A DNA stretch of 64,000 bases from Georgenia satyanarayanai. GTDB lineage: Bacteria; Actinomycetota; Actinomycetes; Actinomycetales; Actinomycetaceae. Of the stretch, positions 22,682 through 35,372 are shown one piece after another. The stretch spans positions 124,001 through 188,000 of the forward strand of contig NZ_JAMBNZ010000003.1 of assembly GCF_023715365.1 (NCBI RefSeq). Reading direction: 5' to 3'. Position 1 is the first letter of the stretch. Each line of letters opens with the position of its first letter. A program made the position numbers and the translations under genes. The notes under the pieces are model-generated. The model had not been told where the DNA came from. It searched no databases and saw only the letters and a program-made list of their open reading frames with translations.

Positions 22682-24204
22682 TACGCTCCAGCGATCGTCA
22701 GGGACCCCGGGTGCCGGGGCGGGAGGACCTGGTAGTCATGCCGCTCGGTCGAGACCTCGGCGTCCTCGACCGGCACGGGGTACTCGCCGGTGAAGCAGGC
22801 GGTGCACAGCCGCGTGCGGGGCACGGCGGTAGCCTCGATCATCCCGTCCGTGGAGATGTACCCGAGGCTGTCGGCGCCGAGGGAGGCACGAATCTCCTCG
22901 ATGCTCATGCCGTTGGCGATGAGCTCGGCGCGCGTGGCGAAGTCGATGCCGTAGAAGCAGGGCCACTTCACCGGCGGGGAGGAGATGCGGACGTGGATCT
23001 CCGCGGCCCCGGCCTCACGCAGCATGCGGACGAGGGCGCGCTGGGTGTTGCCGCGGACGATGGAGTCGTCGACGACGACGAGCCGCTTGCCGGCAATGAC
23101 CTCGCGCAGCGGGTTGAGCTTGAGCTTGATGCCGAGCTGGCGGATCGTGTCTGTCGGCTGGATGAAGGTGCGCCCGACGTAGGCGTTCTTCACCAGCCCC
23201 TGCGCGAAGGGGATGCCGGAGGCCTGCGCGTAGCCGATGGCGGCGGGCGTCCCGGAGTCGGGGGTGGGGATGACGAGGTCCGCGTCGACGGGGTGCTCGC
23301 GGGCCAGCACCCGGCCCATCTCGCTGCGCGCCGCGTTGACCGAGCGTCCGGCGATCTGCGTGTCCGGCCGGGCGAGGTAGACGTACTCGAAGACGCAGCC
23401 GCGCGGGCTGGGCTCGGCGAAGTGCTGCGAGCGCAGCCCGTCCTCGTCGACGACGACGAGCTCGCCGGGCTCGATCTCCCGCACGAAGGTGGCCCCCACG
23501 ATGTCGAGGGCCGCGGTCTCCGAGGCGATGGCCCAGCCGCGCTGCAGCCGGCCCAGCACGAGGGGCCGGAAGCCGTGCGGGTCGCGGGCGGCGTAGAGGG
23601 AGTGCTCGTCCATGAAGACGAGCGAGAAGGCGCCCTCGAGGAGCGGCAGCACGCTCATCGCCGTCGCCTCGAGCGACCCGGAGCCCTCACCGGCGGTCCC
23701 GGAGAGGAGGGCGGTGATGACGGCGGTGTCGGTGGAGCTGCCCCGCCCGAGCTCGCCGGACAGGTCCGTGCCCGACTGCTCGCGCACGAGCTCCATGAGC
23801 CGGCGCGTGTTGGTGAGGTTGCCGTTGTGGCCGAGCGCGACCGTGCCGCTGCCTGCCGGGCCGAGGGTGGGCTGGGCGTTCTCCCACGCGCTGGCCCCCG
23901 TCGTCGCGTAGCGCACGTGTCCGACGGCGATGTGTCCCCGCAGCGCGGACAGCGTCCGGTCGTCGAAGACCTGGGAGACGAGGCCCATGTCCTTGTAGAC
24001 GAGGAGCTGCTCACCGTTGCTCGTCGCGATGCCGGCCGACTCCTGCCCGCGGTGCTGCAGCGCGTAGATGCCGAAGTACGTGAGGCGGGCGACCTCCTCC
24101 CCGGGCGCCCAGACCCCGAAGACCCCGCACTCGTCCTGGGGCGGGGCCTCCCCCGGGAGCAGGTCGTGACTCAGCCGTCCGTCTCCGCGTCGCACGTGTG
24201 CCAT
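22681..24204 (-). CDS. purF: Amidophosphoribosyltransferase
   Basis: A 507-residue first enzyme of purine synthesis, making phosphoribosylamine from PRPP and glutamine. A 25-residue propeptide precedes the nucleophile Cys26 (DECGVFGVWAP), with glutamine-site RYATTG and HNGNLTNT following. The phosphoribosyltransferase domain carries VVVDDSIVRGNT (PRPP loop). Cysteines in GCVFEY, WPCFYG and CTACFTGEYP fit the Fe-S cluster type known from Bacillus. The start is ATG 24204; an upstream ATG at 24216 would add four residues only. It is followed at once by purM. Confidence 0.97.
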   Translation of the reverse strand: MAHVRRGDGRLSHDLLPGEAPPQDECGVFGVWAPGEEVARLTYFGIYALQHRGQESAGIATSNGEQLLVYKDMGLVSQVFDDRTLSALRGHIAVGHVRYATTGASAWENAQPTLGPAGSGTVALGHNGNLTNTRRLMELVREQSGTDLSGELGRGSSTDTAVITALLSGTAGEGSGSLEATAMSVLPLLEGAFSLVFMDEHSLYAARDPHGFRPLVLGRLQRGWAIASETAALDIVGATFVREIEPGELVVVDEDGLRSQHFAEPSPRGCVFEYVYLARPDTQIAGRSVNAARSEMGRVLAREHPVDADLVIPTPDSGTPAAIGYAQASGIPFAQGLVKNAYVGRTFIQPTDTIRQLGIKLKLNPLREVIAGKRLVVVDDSIVRGNTQRALVRMLREAGAAEIHVRISSPPVKWPCFYGIDFATRAELIANGMSIEEIRASLGADSLGYISTDGMIEATAVPRTRLCTACFTGEYPVPVEDAEVSTERHDYQVLPPRHPGSLTIAGA

Positions 24205-24238
24205 GGTCCCACACACTCGCGCGCGTGGGCGGGTGCAG

Positions 24239-25681
24239 TCAGACGGGTGAGAACCGCACCGTCCGCCCGGGGACGTCCACCGCGTCCAGCCGCACGGTCA
24301 CCTGCTCGCCGAGCGGCAGCCCGGGAGCCCGGACGGACGCCTCGACGGCGGGCTCGGCGATGACGACGGTGCCGCGCACGCCGTCGTCGTCCTCGTCGAC
24401 CTCGACGACGACGCCACGGAACTCCTCCCCGACCCTGCTCTCGAGGACGAGGGCCTCGACGGCGTCGACGGCGCCCCGCTCGTAGCGCCCGGCCCGCTGG
24501 GTGGTGCGGGCCATGACCCGGGGCAGCTCGGGCAGCGCGGCGTGCACCCACCCGGGGACGGGCTCCCCGGCGCAGACGGCGCGGCAGACCTCGAGGCCGG
24601 CGCGGTCGACGAGGCGGCGCAGCGGCGCGGTGACGTGGGCGTAGTGGGCGGCGATGGCGGCGTGGCGGGTGTCGCCGCCCTCGTCCTGACCGAGGACGGC
24701 GTAGCCGGCGCCGCGGAAGAGGGTGGTCGCCTCGGTGAGGAAGGCGGCGTGGGCTGGGACGGCGGAGTCGAGGGTGGGAAGGAGGTCCTGGTAGGACACG
24801 TCCTCGGGCCACGCGATGCCGAGGCCGCGCGCGGTGCGGCGCAGGCGGGCGAGGTCGCGCGGGTCAGCGGGCGGCAGGGTGCGCAGGATGCCCACGCCGG
24901 CGCCGCGCATGAGCTCGGCGGCACAGATTCCGGTGAGGAGGGAGATCTGGGCGTTCCACTCCTCCGCGGGCGAGGTGGCGCGGAAGGCGAGGGCGTAGCC
25001 GCCGTCGCGGGCCACGACCTCTTGCTCGGGGATCTCGAGGGAGACGCCGCCGCGTGCCCGCTCCTGGGCGAGGCGCAGCTCGCCGAGCCGGCGCAGCAGC
25101 CCGGGCAGGGTGGGCGGGACGGCGGGGTCGCTGCCGCCGTCGACGACGTCCTGGATCTGGCCGTAGGTGAGCTGCGCACGGCTGCGGACCAGGGCCCGGC
25201 GCACGAAGGCTTCGCGGACCGTTCCGTCGGCGTCGAGCGCGATGCGCCACAGGTAGGCAGGGCGGTCCTCGCCCGGCAGGAGGCTGGCGGCGCCGGCGCT
25301 GAGGACCTCGGGGTGCAGGGGCGTGGAGCCGGTGGGGCCGTAGACGGTGACGCCCCGCGCGTGGACGGCGGCGTCGAGGGCGCCGCCGGGCGTGACGAAG
25401 GAGGCGAGGTCGGCGATGGCGTAGTGGACGAGGAACCCCTCGCCGTCCTCCTCGAGGTGGACGGCCTGGTCGAGGTCGCGGGAGCCGGGCGGGTCGACCG
25501 TGACGAGGGGCAGGTCGCGCGCGTCCGGCAGGTCGGGCAGCGGGCGCCGGGCGGCTTCCTGCGCCTCGGACAGTGCCGCGGGCGGGAGGTCGACGGGGAT
25601 GTCGAGCTCGGCGCGGAGCCGGTCGAGGGACTGCGCGACGCGCGCGGGCGGGGCCGGCAGGTGGAGCTGGCGGGTGGGCAC
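24239..25681 (-). CDS. RNB-domain exoribonuclease (RNase II/R family)
   Basis: A 480-residue 3'-5' exoribonuclease. The RNB catalytic domain begins near residue 60, with the metal-binding Asp cluster in VTVDPPGSRDLDQAVHLE and YAIADLASFV, and continues through TGSTPLHPEVLS and HYAHVTAPLRRLVDR (about 375-390). Cold-shock/S1 domains typical of full RNase R are absent or reduced to a short C-terminal OB-like part, making this the compact actinobacterial form. GTG 25681 (MPTRQLHLPAPPARV) is chosen because it follows the stop of the membrane-protein gene by 7 bases. Confidence 0.88.
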   Translation of the reverse strand: MPTRQLHLPAPPARVAQSLDRLRAELDIPVDLPPAALSEAQEAARRPLPDLPDARDLPLVTVDPPGSRDLDQAVHLEEDGEGFLVHYAIADLASFVTPGGALDAAVHARGVTVYGPTGSTPLHPEVLSAGAASLLPGEDRPAYLWRIALDADGTVREAFVRRALVRSRAQLTYGQIQDVVDGGSDPAVPPTLPGLLRRLGELRLAQERARGGVSLEIPEQEVVARDGGYALAFRATSPAEEWNAQISLLTGICAAELMRGAGVGILRTLPPADPRDLARLRRTARGLGIAWPEDVSYQDLLPTLDSAVPAHAAFLTEATTLFRGAGYAVLGQDEGGDTRHAAIAAHYAHVTAPLRRLVDRAGLEVCRAVCAGEPVPGWVHAALPELPRVMARTTQRAGRYERGAVDAVEALVLESRVGEEFRGVVVEVDEDDDGVRGTVVIAEPAVEASVRAPGLPLGEQVTVRLDAVDVPGRTVRFSPV

Positions 25682-25688
25682 GCCGCGC

Positions 25689-26069
25689 TCAGTCCCGGCC
25701 ACGGCGGCGCAGGGATCGGCGGTCGGCGACGAGTGCCCAGGTAAGGCCCGCGAAGACGCCCGCGGTACCGAGGGCCAGGAGCAGGAGGAGGAACAGGGTG
25801 CCGCGCGCGAGACCCGAACCGCCCACCGGGAGGAAGGTGAGGGCGAGGGAGAGGAGCGCGCCGAGGATGAAGCCGAGGAGGCCGAACCGTCCGTAGCGGG
25901 GGGCGCGCCGCACCCGGCTCGGGTCGGCGACATCGATCGCCCGGGCGACGGGAGCGTCCTCGGCGGGCGGTCCGGCGGGCGAGGCGGTGTCCGCGGGGGG
26001 CGCGACGTCGGCCGCGGGAGGTGCGGCGGGGTCGGGTGATGCGGCGGGGGCGGGCTCGGGCGTGCTCAC
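25689..26069 (-). CDS. Membrane protein of unknown function with Pro/Ala-rich N-terminus
   Basis: A 126-residue protein: a disordered Ala/Pro-rich N-terminus (1-55), then two membrane segments (about 63-82 and 87-110) and a basic tail RRSLRRRGRD. The pattern PRYGRFGLLGFILGALLSLA before the first segment is seen in many actinobacterial membrane proteins, but I cannot name the family. GTG start at 26069. It lies just upstream of the RNB ribonuclease and is probably cotranscribed with it. Confidence 0.75.
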   Translation of the reverse strand: MSTPEPAPAASPDPAAPPAADVAPPADTASPAGPPAEDAPVARAIDVADPSRVRRAPRYGRFGLLGFILGALLSLALTFLPVGGSGLARGTLFLLLLLALGTAGVFAGLTWALVADRRSLRRRGRD

Positions 26070-26108
26070 GCGGTCAAACGTACCCCGCTGCGCGCGCTCT
26101 CCCCCGCG

Positions 26109-26483
26109 CTACCGGGTGATGAGCGGGAGCACGCCGGAGAGGTCGGCGCGGATCCCGGAGGCCCTCACCGCGCCGGACCTGCGCGCCTCGTCCCAGGAGA
26201 GGCGGCCGGTCGCCATGCGCAGCCACGTCTGCATGTCGGTCTCCACGACGTTGGGCGGGGTGCCGCGCGTGTGCCGCGGTCCGGCGATGGCCTGGACCGC
26301 CGCGGCGGGTGGCACCCGCACCTCGACGGAGTTGCCGGGCGAGCCCACCGCGAGCTCCTCGAGGGTGAAGCGGACCGCTGTGCGGACGACGGCGGCCGGC
26401 ACCTGCTCCCCGGCGTCCTCGGCGGCGCGCCACTGCCGCAGTGCCGCCATGCCCTCGCCGGGGTCGATGCGTCGTCGTGCCAC
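26109..26483 (-). CDS. Sterol-carrier-family-like protein
   Basis: A 124-residue protein, MARRRIDPGEGMAALRQWRA onward, with the conserved block GNSVEVRVPPAAAVQAIAGP followed by HTRGTPPNVVETDMQTWLRM. Actinobacterial homologues carry the label sterol carrier family, based on an SCP2-like fold; no ligand is known. It often lies close to purF and purM, as here. The GTG at 26483 follows a TACGGT box by 6 bases, so the mRNA may be leaderless. Confidence 0.8.
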   Translation of the reverse strand: MARRRIDPGEGMAALRQWRAAEDAGEQVPAAVVRTAVRFTLEELAVGSPGNSVEVRVPPAAAVQAIAGPRHTRGTPPNVVETDMQTWLRMATGRLSWDEARRSGAVRASGIRADLSGVLPLITR

Positions 26484-26489
26484 GGTGAC

Positions 26490-26495
26490 ACCGTA
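26490..26495 (-). promoter_or_regulatory. -10 box TACGGT of a probable leaderless mRNA
   Basis: On the minus strand TACGGT ends 6 bases before the GTG at 26483. No ribosome binding site fits in the gap. Confidence 0.45.
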
Positions 26496-26503
26496 GCCGG
26501 GGA

Positions 26504-27220
26504 TCAGCGGCCGGCGAGCGCAGCTCGGACGGCCTCGAGAATGTCCCGGTCGGTGACGTCGTACCCGGGGTCCCCGCCTCCCGGACCGGAGGGGCCGCCG
26601 TCGCGGATATGCCGCCGTGCCGAGAGGTGGACCGCGTCGACCCCGGCGTCCCCGAGCGCGGGCACGTCCTCGGGTCGCAGGCCACCGCCCGCCATCACCT
26701 GCACGCGCCCGCCGGCCGCCTCGACCATCCGGCGCAGGGTGGGAACGCCGTCGGCGACGGTCGGCGCGCCACCGGAGGTGAGGACGCGCGTGAACCCGAG
26801 ACTGGCGAGGTCGTCCAGGGCGGCGGCCGGGTCGGGAAGCACGTCGACGCAGCGGTGGGCGGTCACCTCCAGGCCCTCGGCGGCGTACTGCAGCGCCTCG
26901 AGGGCGTGCCTGTCGAGCGTGTCCTTCGCCGTGAGGGCGCCGACGACGACGCCCGCGGCGCCGGCGTCGACGAGGGCCTCGATGTCCCGCACCATGAGCG
27001 AGACCTCGGTCGCCGAGTACCGGAAGCCCCCGGGGCGGGGACGGACGAGGACGTGCACGGGGACGCCGGTGGCGACCACGGCCTCGACCATGGCGATGCT
27101 GGGGGTGAGCCCACCGACATCGAGCGCCGAGCACAGCTCGACGCGGTCCGCGCCCGTGTCCCGGGCCAGCGCGGCCCCGCTCGCGTCCTGGACCGCGACC
27201 TCCACCTGCAGCTCACCCAT
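26504..27220 (-). CDS. cutC: CutC-family protein (copper homeostasis)
   Basis: A 238-residue TIM-barrel protein. Family marks: VEVAVQDASGAALARDTGADRVELCSALDVGGLTPS (beginning), HVLVRPRPGGFRYS (about 56-69), GVVVGAL (about 88), LTSGGAPTV (about 148) and VMAGGGLRPEDV (about 173). CutC was linked to copper tolerance in Escherichia coli, but its enzymatic role is unproven and may lie elsewhere. Start ATG 27220. No copper genes are adjacent; the neighbours are unrelated housekeeping genes. Confidence 0.88.
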   Translation of the reverse strand: MGELQVEVAVQDASGAALARDTGADRVELCSALDVGGLTPSIAMVEAVVATGVPVHVLVRPRPGGFRYSATEVSLMVRDIEALVDAGAAGVVVGALTAKDTLDRHALEALQYAAEGLEVTAHRCVDVLPDPAAALDDLASLGFTRVLTSGGAPTVADGVPTLRRMVEAAGGRVQVMAGGGLRPEDVPALGDAGVDAVHLSARRHIRDGGPSGPGGGDPGYDVTDRDILEAVRAALAGR

Positions 27221-27289
27221 GCGTCAACGATCCCGCATGCGGCGGGCGGGCGCCGCACGCGCCGGCGTGACGGCGGCCTCAGCGCGGGC

Positions 27290-27709
27290 TCACGCCCCGG
27301 CCGGCTCGACGCGGAGCGTGGCCGCGCGGGCCTCCTCGCTGCGCGTGGGGTCGATCGAGGAGCGCGGCGCGTGGGCGTACTTGCGCTCGAGCTCCTCGTC
27401 GACGCGGTCCTGGACGGGGTCGTCCGCGAGGACGTAGGTCATGTGGACCGTCTCGCGCGGGAGGTCCAGCGCCGCGTCCCGGTCGCGCTCCGCGACGGCG
27501 CCGTCGCCCAGGGCGATCGCCACCGGGCGACCGGACAGCGCGTGCCGGTACCACCACGAGCCGGCGCCGTAGGCCGACCGCAGATAGGGCACGCCGTCGA
27601 CGACCATCGCCCAGATCGGCGTCGCGACCGGCTGACCGCCGGCCCTCGTCGTCACCACGGCCACGACCTCGGTGCGGTCGAGGTGGTCCCTCACGTCCTC
27701 GAAGCTCAT
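27290..27709 (-). CDS. Pyridoxamine 5'-phosphate oxidase-like (split beta-barrel) protein
   Basis: A 139-residue protein of the flavin/F420-binding split-barrel superfamily. Recognisable: VVAVVTTRAGGQPVATPIWA (strands 1-2, about 15-34), VDGVPYLRSAYGAGSWWYRH and PVAIAL. In actinobacteria such small proteins bind FMN, FAD or F420 and reduce varied compounds. The exact cofactor and substrate are not predictable by eye. Start ATG 27709. A hairpin just upstream terminates gdhA, so this gene is likely transcribed separately. Confidence 0.75.
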   Translation of the reverse strand: MSFEDVRDHLDRTEVVAVVTTRAGGQPVATPIWAMVVDGVPYLRSAYGAGSWWYRHALSGRPVAIALGDGAVAERDRDAALDLPRETVHMTYVLADDPVQDRVDEELERKYAHAPRSSIDPTRSEEARAATLRVEPAGA

Positions 27710-27720
27710 GACAGACCGAA

Positions 27721-27749
27721 CCGCGGGAACCCCGAAGGTGTTCCCGCGG
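27721..27749 (-). terminator. Hairpin terminator of gdhA
   Basis: CCGCGGGAAC (27721-27730) pairs perfectly with GTTCCCGCGG (27740-27749) around a 9-base loop, 17 bases downstream of the gdhA stop on the minus strand. There is no T tract. Confidence 0.65.
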
Positions 27750-27765
27750 CTCGGTGAGGGCTGGG

Positions 27766-31481
<3,716 letters not shown>

Positions 31482-31683
31482 CGGTGCCCCGTAATAGGAC
31501 GGTAAAGGCATGCACGGCGGACAATCTACAGGCCCGGCGGGCGGGCGGCGGAAGCGGCCATCAGGCGGACCTGGCGCCTTGGCGGGGGCCGTGGTGCTCC
31601 ACAGGGCCGGTCCGCGGCGGTGCCGTCCACAGCCTGAGCGGCACCTTTCGGCGCTGTGTCGCGGAAATGTCAGTGGTCGCTCC

Positions 31684-31689
31684 TACCCT
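31684..31689 (+). promoter_or_regulatory. -10 box TACCCT close to the DUF222-HNH start
   Basis: TACCCT ends 6 bases before the ATG at 31696, the spacing seen for other leaderless candidates here. The intervening GGAGAC could instead act as a short ribosome binding site. Confidence 0.4.
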
Positions 31690-31695
31690 GGAGAC

Positions 31696-33057
31696 ATGTC
31701 CAGCACCGACGCGACCGGCCCCGGCGCACCGCCCGCGGTGGCGCTGAGCGCGGCCGACGTCGGCGCGATGAGGCGGCTGCTCGAGCGGTTGGACCCGGGG
31801 CTGCGGGTCGTGGAGGGGGCCGACGCCCAGCGGCCCGGCCTCAGCGAGGCCGAGTGCATCGACCTCCTGCGTGAGCTGGAGGACCTCAAGGCCGCGGCGG
31901 CCGGCGCGCAGGCGGCGGTCACTGCGCACCTGTCGCGGCTGCGGCTGGACGCCGAGCAGGGGGCCGGGGTCGCGGCGGACCGCCGCGGCAGGGGCCTGGC
32001 GAGCGAGGTGGCCCTTGCGCGCCGCCTCTCCCCGCACCACGGCGGCCGGCACCTCGGCATGGCGCGGGCGCTGCGGGAGGACATGCCCTGCACCCTGGCG
32101 GCGCTGCGCCGGGGCGAGCTCAGCGAGTGGCGGGCCACCCTCCTCGTGCGGGAAAGCATCTGCCTCGGGGCCGAGGAGCGCCGCGCGCTGGACGCCGAGC
32201 TGTGGCAGGACCCGGCCCGCGTGGCCGGGATGGGCGACCGGCAGCTCGTCGCCGAGGCGAAGCGCGTCGCCTACCGGCTCGACCCCCACAGCGTCGTGGA
32301 CCGTGCCGCCCGGGCGGAGCGCGAGCGCTTCGTCGGTATCCGTCCCGCCCCGGACACGATGGCCTACCTCACCGCCCTCCTGCCGGTCGCCCAGGCGGTG
32401 GCCGCCCACGCGTCGCTCGGCGCCGCGGCGGACTCCGCACGCGCAGCCGGGGACGAGCGCGGGCGGGGGCGGGGGCAGATCATGGCCGACGCCCTCGTCG
32501 CGCGGCTCACCGGCAGCGACGCCGAGGTGCCCGCTCGGGTACATCTCCAGCTCGTCATGACGGACCAGTCGCTGGCGGGCGGCGACGAGCCCGCCTCCGT
32601 GCCCGAGCACGGCACCGTCCCCGCCGGCTGGGCCCGCGAGCTCCTGCGCCGGGCGCTGGCCGACGAGGGTGGCTGCGGGGTGTGGGTCCGCCGCCTCCTC
32701 ACCGACCCGGTGGGCCACCTCGTCGCCATGGAGTCCCGCGCCCGCCATGCACCGCCCGGCCTCGCGCACTACATCGCCACCCGGGACGCCGGCCGGTGCC
32801 GTACCCCGCACTGCGACGCGCCGGTGCGGCACATCGACCACGTCGTCGACCACGCCAAGGGAGGGGCCACGGACGAGGCGAACCTCGGCGGCCGGTGCGA
32901 GCGGTGCAACCAGGACAAGGCCGCGCCCGGCTGGCGCTCGCTGCCGCTGGGCCGAGGCGATCCGAGCGCTCCGCGGGCCGGGCCCCTCATCCGGACCCGC
33001 ACGCCCACCGGGCACGTCCACACCTCGCCACCGCCGCGGCTCCCGCACGCGGGATGA
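31696..33057 (+). CDS. DUF222-domain HNH endonuclease-like protein
   Basis: A 453-residue protein of the actinobacterial DUF222/13E12 family. The helical DUF222 region spans about 45-340; the C-terminal HNH nuclease fold (about 355-430) shows IATRDAGRCRTPHCDAPVRH, IDHVVDHAKGGATDEANLGG and CERCNQDKA, with paired zinc cysteines and the catalytic His. Such genes occur in many scattered copies in actinobacteria, but mobility and target are not established. Start ATG 31696. The gene is convergent with the acyl-CoA oxidase-like gene. Confidence 0.88.
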   Translation: MSSTDATGPGAPPAVALSAADVGAMRRLLERLDPGLRVVEGADAQRPGLSEAECIDLLRELEDLKAAAAGAQAAVTAHLSRLRLDAEQGAGVAADRRGRGLASEVALARRLSPHHGGRHLGMARALREDMPCTLAALRRGELSEWRATLLVRESICLGAEERRALDAELWQDPARVAGMGDRQLVAEAKRVAYRLDPHSVVDRAARAERERFVGIRPAPDTMAYLTALLPVAQAVAAHASLGAAADSARAAGDERGRGRGQIMADALVARLTGSDAEVPARVHLQLVMTDQSLAGGDEPASVPEHGTVPAGWARELLRRALADEGGCGVWVRRLLTDPVGHLVAMESRARHAPPGLAHYIATRDAGRCRTPHCDAPVRHIDHVVDHAKGGATDEANLGGRCERCNQDKAAPGWRSLPLGRGDPSAPRAGPLIRTRTPTGHVHTSPPPRLPHAG

Positions 33058-33169
33058 GACTCCTCAGCTCGGTCTGCGCGGCACCACTCGACGCGTGCCA
33101 CGTCGGTCCACTGCGCACCCGGCAGACCGGGGCACGGTGGCTCCGGGAGCCGCACGGTGGGCGGTGTGT

Positions 33170-33212
33170 CCCGCGCGGGCGCCGGCAGGGGGGGATGGCG
33201 GCCCCGCGCGGG
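33170..33212 (-). terminator. Possible hairpin after the acyl-CoA oxidase-like gene
   Basis: Two copies of the self-complementary CCCGCGCGGG (33170-33179 and 33203-33212) can pair with each other just beyond the stop at 33219. No T tract is present, so this is only a candidate. Confidence 0.35.
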
Positions 33213-33218
33213 AGTCTG

Positions 33219-35372
33219 TCAGCCGAGCCGCTCCGGCAGGGCTCGGCGGCGGCGCTGGAGCACCTCGGCCTCCTCCTGGCGGGCACGCTCGACGCCCGAC
33301 GCGATCGGCGCGCGCAGGTGCTCGGGGGTGTAGCCAAAGGCGTCGACGAGGTCGACGGCGTGGGGCCGCAGCCGGGTGAGCAGCCGGTTGATGTAGCCGG
33401 TCACCACCCGGGCGCGCTGAGCGGTGAGCCGGCCGTTGACGAGGTACCAGGCGAGGTTGCGCTCGATGCGCTCCAAGCCGTAGAGGTCGCGCAGCCAGGT
33501 GAGAACCTGACGCGTGGTCCCGGCGGGCACCTGGTCGAGCGCCGCGGTGAAGGCCTCCCACTGGAGGAGCTCCGCATGGGCACGGGCGGCGCCGATGAGG
33601 GCGTCCTGGTGCTCGTTGAAGACGGCGGCGGCCTTCTCCGGGGGAGCGTCCTTGACCTCACGCAGCGCGCCGGCGATCTCGGCGATCATCGTCTCGACGC
33701 GGTCCTCGAGCAGCTCGCGCTGCGCCTCGGGGTCGCGCAGCTGGCCGGCGGACCGGGCCTTGGAGCCGGAGTCGAGCACCGACTGCGCGGCCCGCCGCAG
33801 CGGGGTGCGGTGCAGGGCCATGTCGCCCGCTCGGGCGGCGACGAAGCGGGCTGCCCCCGCGATGTCGATCTTCGCCATCGACCGGCCGTAGTCGGTGAGG
33901 AGCCGCTTGCCCACGAGCTGGAGCAGGACGTTGTTGTCCCCCTCGAAGGTCGCGTAGACGTCGAAGTCCTGCCGCCAGGTGACGAGCCGGTTCTCGGCCA
34001 TGTACCCGGCGCCGCCGCAGGCCTCACGCGACTCCTGGATCGCCTCCAGCGCCAGCCACGTCGACGTCGGCTTGAAGGCGGCCGCGAGCGTCTCGAGGTC
34101 CTGGCGCGACTCGTCGTCGTCGTGCTCGCCGTTGAAGACCTGGTGGAAGCGCTCGAGGAGGACACCCTGGGAGAAGGCTGCGGCGTAGGTCCGCGCGAGG
34201 AGCGGGAGGAGTCGGCGCTGGTGGCGCTGGTAGTCGAGGAGGGTGACCTCGCGGTGCTCGTCGGCGCCGGTGAACTGGCGCCGCTCGTCGCCGTAGCGGA
34301 CCGCGATCGCCAGCGCCGCCTTGCTCACGCCCACGGCCGCCCCGCCGAGGGAGACGCGCCCCTGGACGAGGGTCCCGAGCATGGTGAAGAAGCGGCGCCC
34401 CTTGCTCTCGATCGGCGAGGAGTAGCTGCCGTCCGGGGCCACGTCGCCGTAGCGGCGCAGGAGGTTGTCGCGGGGGACGCGGACGTGCTCGAACCACAGC
34501 TGGCCGTTGTCGACACCGTTGAGCCCGCCCTTGGCGCCGTCGTCCTTGCCACCGATCCCCGGCAGGAAGCGCAGCTCGCCGTCCTCGTCGCGCTCGCGGA
34601 TGGGCACGTAGAAGGCGTGGACGCCGTGGTTGCGGCCCTGCGTGTAGAGCTGGGCGAAGACGACGGCGGCGACGCCGTGCACCGCGGCGTTGCCGATGTA
34701 CTCCTTGCGCGCCGAGGGGAACGGCGTGTGGAGGACGAACTCCTCGGTGGCGGGGTCGTAGGTGGCGGTCGTGGCGATCGAGGCGACGTCCGAGCCGTGC
34801 CCCACCTCGGTCATCGCGAAGCAGCCGGGCACCTCGAGCTGCATGATCGGAGGCAGCAGCCGCGCGTGCTGCTCGGGCACGCCGAGGTGCTGGACGGCAG
34901 AGCCGAACAGCCCCCACTGCACGCCGCCCTTGATCTGGAGGGACGGGTCGGACAGGAAGAGCTCCTCGAACCCGGCGAGGTTGCCACCCGGGTCTCCCCC
35001 GCCGCCGAGCTCCTTCGGGAAGCCGCGCAGCACGTCGCTGCGGCGCACGAGCTCGCGCAGCTGCCACATCACCCGCTCGCGGTGCTCGGCGACGGTCTGG
35101 TCGGGCAGACGTTGGAAGTCCGGCTCGAGCGCGAGGTCGCGCGACGCGCGGCGCTGCTCGCGCCAGCGGCCGTCGAGCGCGTCCGCAACGGCTCGCCGGT
35201 CGAAGGCCTCGCCGGGGGTGACGGCGGTGTCCGGGCTCATCGCCGACGTCGCGGTCGTGACGGACACCGGCTGGGCGGCGTCGGACTCGTCGGGCAGGTC
35301 GGGTGCCACCGGGCGGGCGGAACGCTCGCGGTGGGCGGCGTCGTCCTCGCGGTGGGTGGTCGTGGTAGTCAT
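33219..35372 (-). CDS. Acyl-CoA oxidase/dehydrogenase family protein
   Basis: A 717-residue flavoprotein that would catalyse the first oxidation of fatty acyl-CoA. Features: a disordered N-terminus (1-55), acyl-CoA dehydrogenase middle domain with CFAMTEVGHGSDVASIATTATYD (about 188-210), RVSLGGAAVGVSKAALAIAVRYGDERRQFTG (about 350-380), CGGAGYMAENRL (about 450-461) and TFEGDNNVLL (about 473), then a long C-terminal acyl-CoA oxidase domain. Whether electrons go to oxygen or ETF cannot be told. The start ATG 35372 overlaps the TetR stop by 4 bases. Confidence 0.88.
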   Translation of the reverse strand: MTTTTTHREDDAAHRERSARPVAPDLPDESDAAQPVSVTTATSAMSPDTAVTPGEAFDRRAVADALDGRWREQRRASRDLALEPDFQRLPDQTVAEHRERVMWQLRELVRRSDVLRGFPKELGGGGDPGGNLAGFEELFLSDPSLQIKGGVQWGLFGSAVQHLGVPEQHARLLPPIMQLEVPGCFAMTEVGHGSDVASIATTATYDPATEEFVLHTPFPSARKEYIGNAAVHGVAAVVFAQLYTQGRNHGVHAFYVPIRERDEDGELRFLPGIGGKDDGAKGGLNGVDNGQLWFEHVRVPRDNLLRRYGDVAPDGSYSSPIESKGRRFFTMLGTLVQGRVSLGGAAVGVSKAALAIAVRYGDERRQFTGADEHREVTLLDYQRHQRRLLPLLARTYAAAFSQGVLLERFHQVFNGEHDDDESRQDLETLAAAFKPTSTWLALEAIQESREACGGAGYMAENRLVTWRQDFDVYATFEGDNNVLLQLVGKRLLTDYGRSMAKIDIAGAARFVAARAGDMALHRTPLRRAAQSVLDSGSKARSAGQLRDPEAQRELLEDRVETMIAEIAGALREVKDAPPEKAAAVFNEHQDALIGAARAHAELLQWEAFTAALDQVPAGTTRQVLTWLRDLYGLERIERNLAWYLVNGRLTAQRARVVTGYINRLLTRLRPHAVDLVDAFGYTPEHLRAPIASGVERARQEEAEVLQRRRRALPERLG

